Source of the DNA: Christensenellaceae bacterium
Lineage (GTDB): Bacteria; Bacillota; Clostridia; Christensenellales; Aristaeellaceae
Reading direction: 5' to 3'
Assembly (NCBI GenBank): GCA_012837835.1
Contig: DUQK01000045.1
Location: forward strand, 25,606-89,605
DNA length: 64,000 nucleotides
Shown here: positions 63,033 to 64,000 of the stretch, in pieces
How the letters are laid out: the number at the start of each line of letters is the position of its first letter
How positions within the stretch are numbered: position 1 is the stretch's first letter
Notes under the pieces: model-generated
Told to the model about the DNA's origin: nothing
Databases searched by the model: none
Seen by the model: the letters and a program-made list of their open reading frames with translations, nothing else
Program-made: the position numbers and the translations under genes

Positions 63033-63627
63033 TTTTTGCCTCCTTGCATTTTATTATATGATATCCCGCTTTGCGGTTTATAGTATCCACGGTTTCAAAT
63101 AAGTTTTTAAGATATTCCTTTGCTGATGGCGCACCCTGCCTTTTACGTATTACTATGTAGAATGCGCCTTCCGGCTTTAGGTGCTTAGCTGCGCCGCTGA
63201 ACAAATCATAAACGATTTTTTTACCTGCTCTTATAGGGGGGTTTAGGAAAATATAGTCAAAACTGCCGTCTATATTTTCAAAGCCGTTGCTTTCTACTAT
63301 ATTGGCAAGTACTCTGTTTTTCTTGGCGTTTATATTAGCAAGCTCAACCGCTCTTTTGTTTACATCAGCCATTATAACATTTATTTTAGGATAAAGCTTT
63401 GCAAGTATTATGCCTACAGCACCCCAGCCGCAGCCAAGGTCAAGCACATTGCCGCAAAGCGGTTCATCTATTGAGTTTAGCAGAATTTGGGTGCCTTTAT
63501 CAAGAGTTCCCTTTGAAAAAACGCCCGAGTCGGTTACAAATTTGAACATCTCTCCATTAAAGCAAATGTCTATAGCCACGGGAGAGCTTGCAGATGTAGG
63601 TGTAGAATCAAAATACTGTTCACTCAT
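63022..63627 (-). CDS. RsmC-like class I methyltransferase
   Basis: A 201-residue methyltransferase with the MTS (rRNA small-subunit methyltransferase-like) domain. The SAM loop is VLDLGCGWGAVGI, followed by MADVNKRAVELA and the catalytic-site NPPIRAGK, the usual RsmC/YbxB signature. It lacks RsmC's N-terminal half, as in the short Firmicute proteins. It overlaps both neighbours by 8-11 bases. Confidence 0.92.
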   Translation of the reverse strand: MSEQYFDSTPTSASSPVAIDICFNGEMFKFVTDSGVFSKGTLDKGTQILLNSIDEPLCGNVLDLGCGWGAVGIILAKLYPKINVIMADVNKRAVELANINAKKNRVLANIVESNGFENIDGSFDYIFLNPPIRAGKKIVYDLFSGAAKHLKPEGAFYIVIRKRQGAPSAKEYLKNLFETVDTINRKAGYHIIKCKEAKNEI

Positions 63628-64000
63628 AATTTACGCTCCTGTATAGGGAAAGAAGCTCTGTATCGCTTAAATCTCTATATGTTCCGGGGGCAAGGCTGCT
63701 ATCAAGCAGTACATCCCCAAATGCTATGCGCTTAAGTTTTAACACCTCATGCCCGCAAGCTAAAAACATGCGGCGCACTTGGCGGTATTTGCCCTCTGTT
63801 ATTATAACTTCGCAAAGAGTATTGCCCTCATCTTTAGATATAATTTCAAGGCTCGCGGGCTTTGCAGTAAAATCGCTGAGTTTTATGCCTTTTTTGAATG
63901 CTGTTATTGTGCTATCCTGCACATCTCCGCTTACAAGCGCATGGTAGCATTTTTTTACCCCGTATTTTGGGGAGCATAGCCTATGGTTTAGCGTGCCGTC
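63620..64000 (-). CDS. RsuA/RluB-family pseudouridine synthase (5' end outside window)
   Basis: The frame runs without a stop to the right edge, so only the C-terminal 126 residues are in the window. The first in-window residues, DGTLNHRLCSPKYGVKKCY, match the region just after the catalytic aspartate, which lies outside. GKYRQVRRMFLACGHEVLKLKRI is the usual C-terminal block. It modifies uridine in rRNA. It starts the six-gene leftward operon as far as can be seen; the remainder is beyond the window. Confidence 0.92.
   Translation of the reverse strand, partial: DGTLNHRLCSPKYGVKKCYHALVSGDVQDSTITAFKKGIKLSDFTAKPASLEIISKDEGNTLCEVIITEGKYRQVRRMFLACGHEVLKLKRIAFGDVLLDSSLAPGTYRDLSDTELLSLYRSVNYE

Overview
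The window reads as a chromosomal segment of an anaerobic, low-to-moderate GC Firmicute (Clostridia). The grounds are the gene families: mutS-mutL-miaA order, MutS2, ZapA, the Bacillus-type PurR repressor, DegV, PepV, DUF1292, DUF523 and the MEP isoprenoid pathway. Strong AGGAGG ribosome sites, TTGACA/TATAAT promoters and frequent TTG starts agree. No rRNA, tRNA, CRISPR array or prophage was recognised. Genes are densely packed, and most operon neighbours overlap by 1 to 11 bases. The species cannot be named from the sequence.

Region by region. 1-7332: DNA repair and tRNA modification (mutS, cut by the window edge; mutL; miaA; a PLP-dependent Met gamma-lyase-like protein), convergent with an OGG1-type glycosylase. 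7385-11335: murA, a J-domain protein and a large membrane-anchored surface protein ending in a strong terminator. 11352-14586: deoD, DUF523, DUF1292, uvrC. 14633-19422: three tandem secreted proteins of unknown function and a small acidic lipoprotein under a promoter carrying tandem palindromes. 20202-31264: a nine-gene leftward operon (purR, pth, mfd, cyclophilin, zapA, mutS2, response regulator, histidine kinase, ispE). 31424-38685: a sugar locus in which nagA and an atypical sugar kinase diverge from an ABC importer with a GH4 alpha-galactosidase. 39032-43888: mntP, a TetR regulator, two related radical-SAM-type genes (one lacking its cluster cysteines) and degV. 44451-50274: a flavin-binding protein, tlyA, dxs, UPF0316, a peptidoglycan-binding protein and a CDF metal exporter. 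50513-55356: an AGE-family epimerase with an Rbs-type ABC importer. 55392-59023: an M20 amidohydrolase, a YfcC-type carrier and a LysR regulator. 59159-64000: a six-gene operon (RsuA-type synthase cut by the edge, methyltransferase, MalY/PatB, PepV, DUF1667, manA).

The most unusual DNA is a family of short mobile elements. Four copies are exactly 157 bp, have 12-bp terminal inverted repeats and are flanked by the same three bases on both sides (TAA, or TTA for the inverted copy). A fifth, diverged 153-bp relative has related ends and is flanked by TCA on both sides. All lie in intergenic DNA; one copy abuts a gene so closely that its flanking triplet is that gene's stop codon, and another sits in the probable leader of the radical SAM gene. 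They look like non-autonomous elements (MITEs) moved by a transposase encoded elsewhere. The second notable item is the degenerate radical SAM paralogue at 40219-41229, transcribed away from its intact relative at 41621-42970.

All family assignments come from reading the translations by eye. No database search was run.
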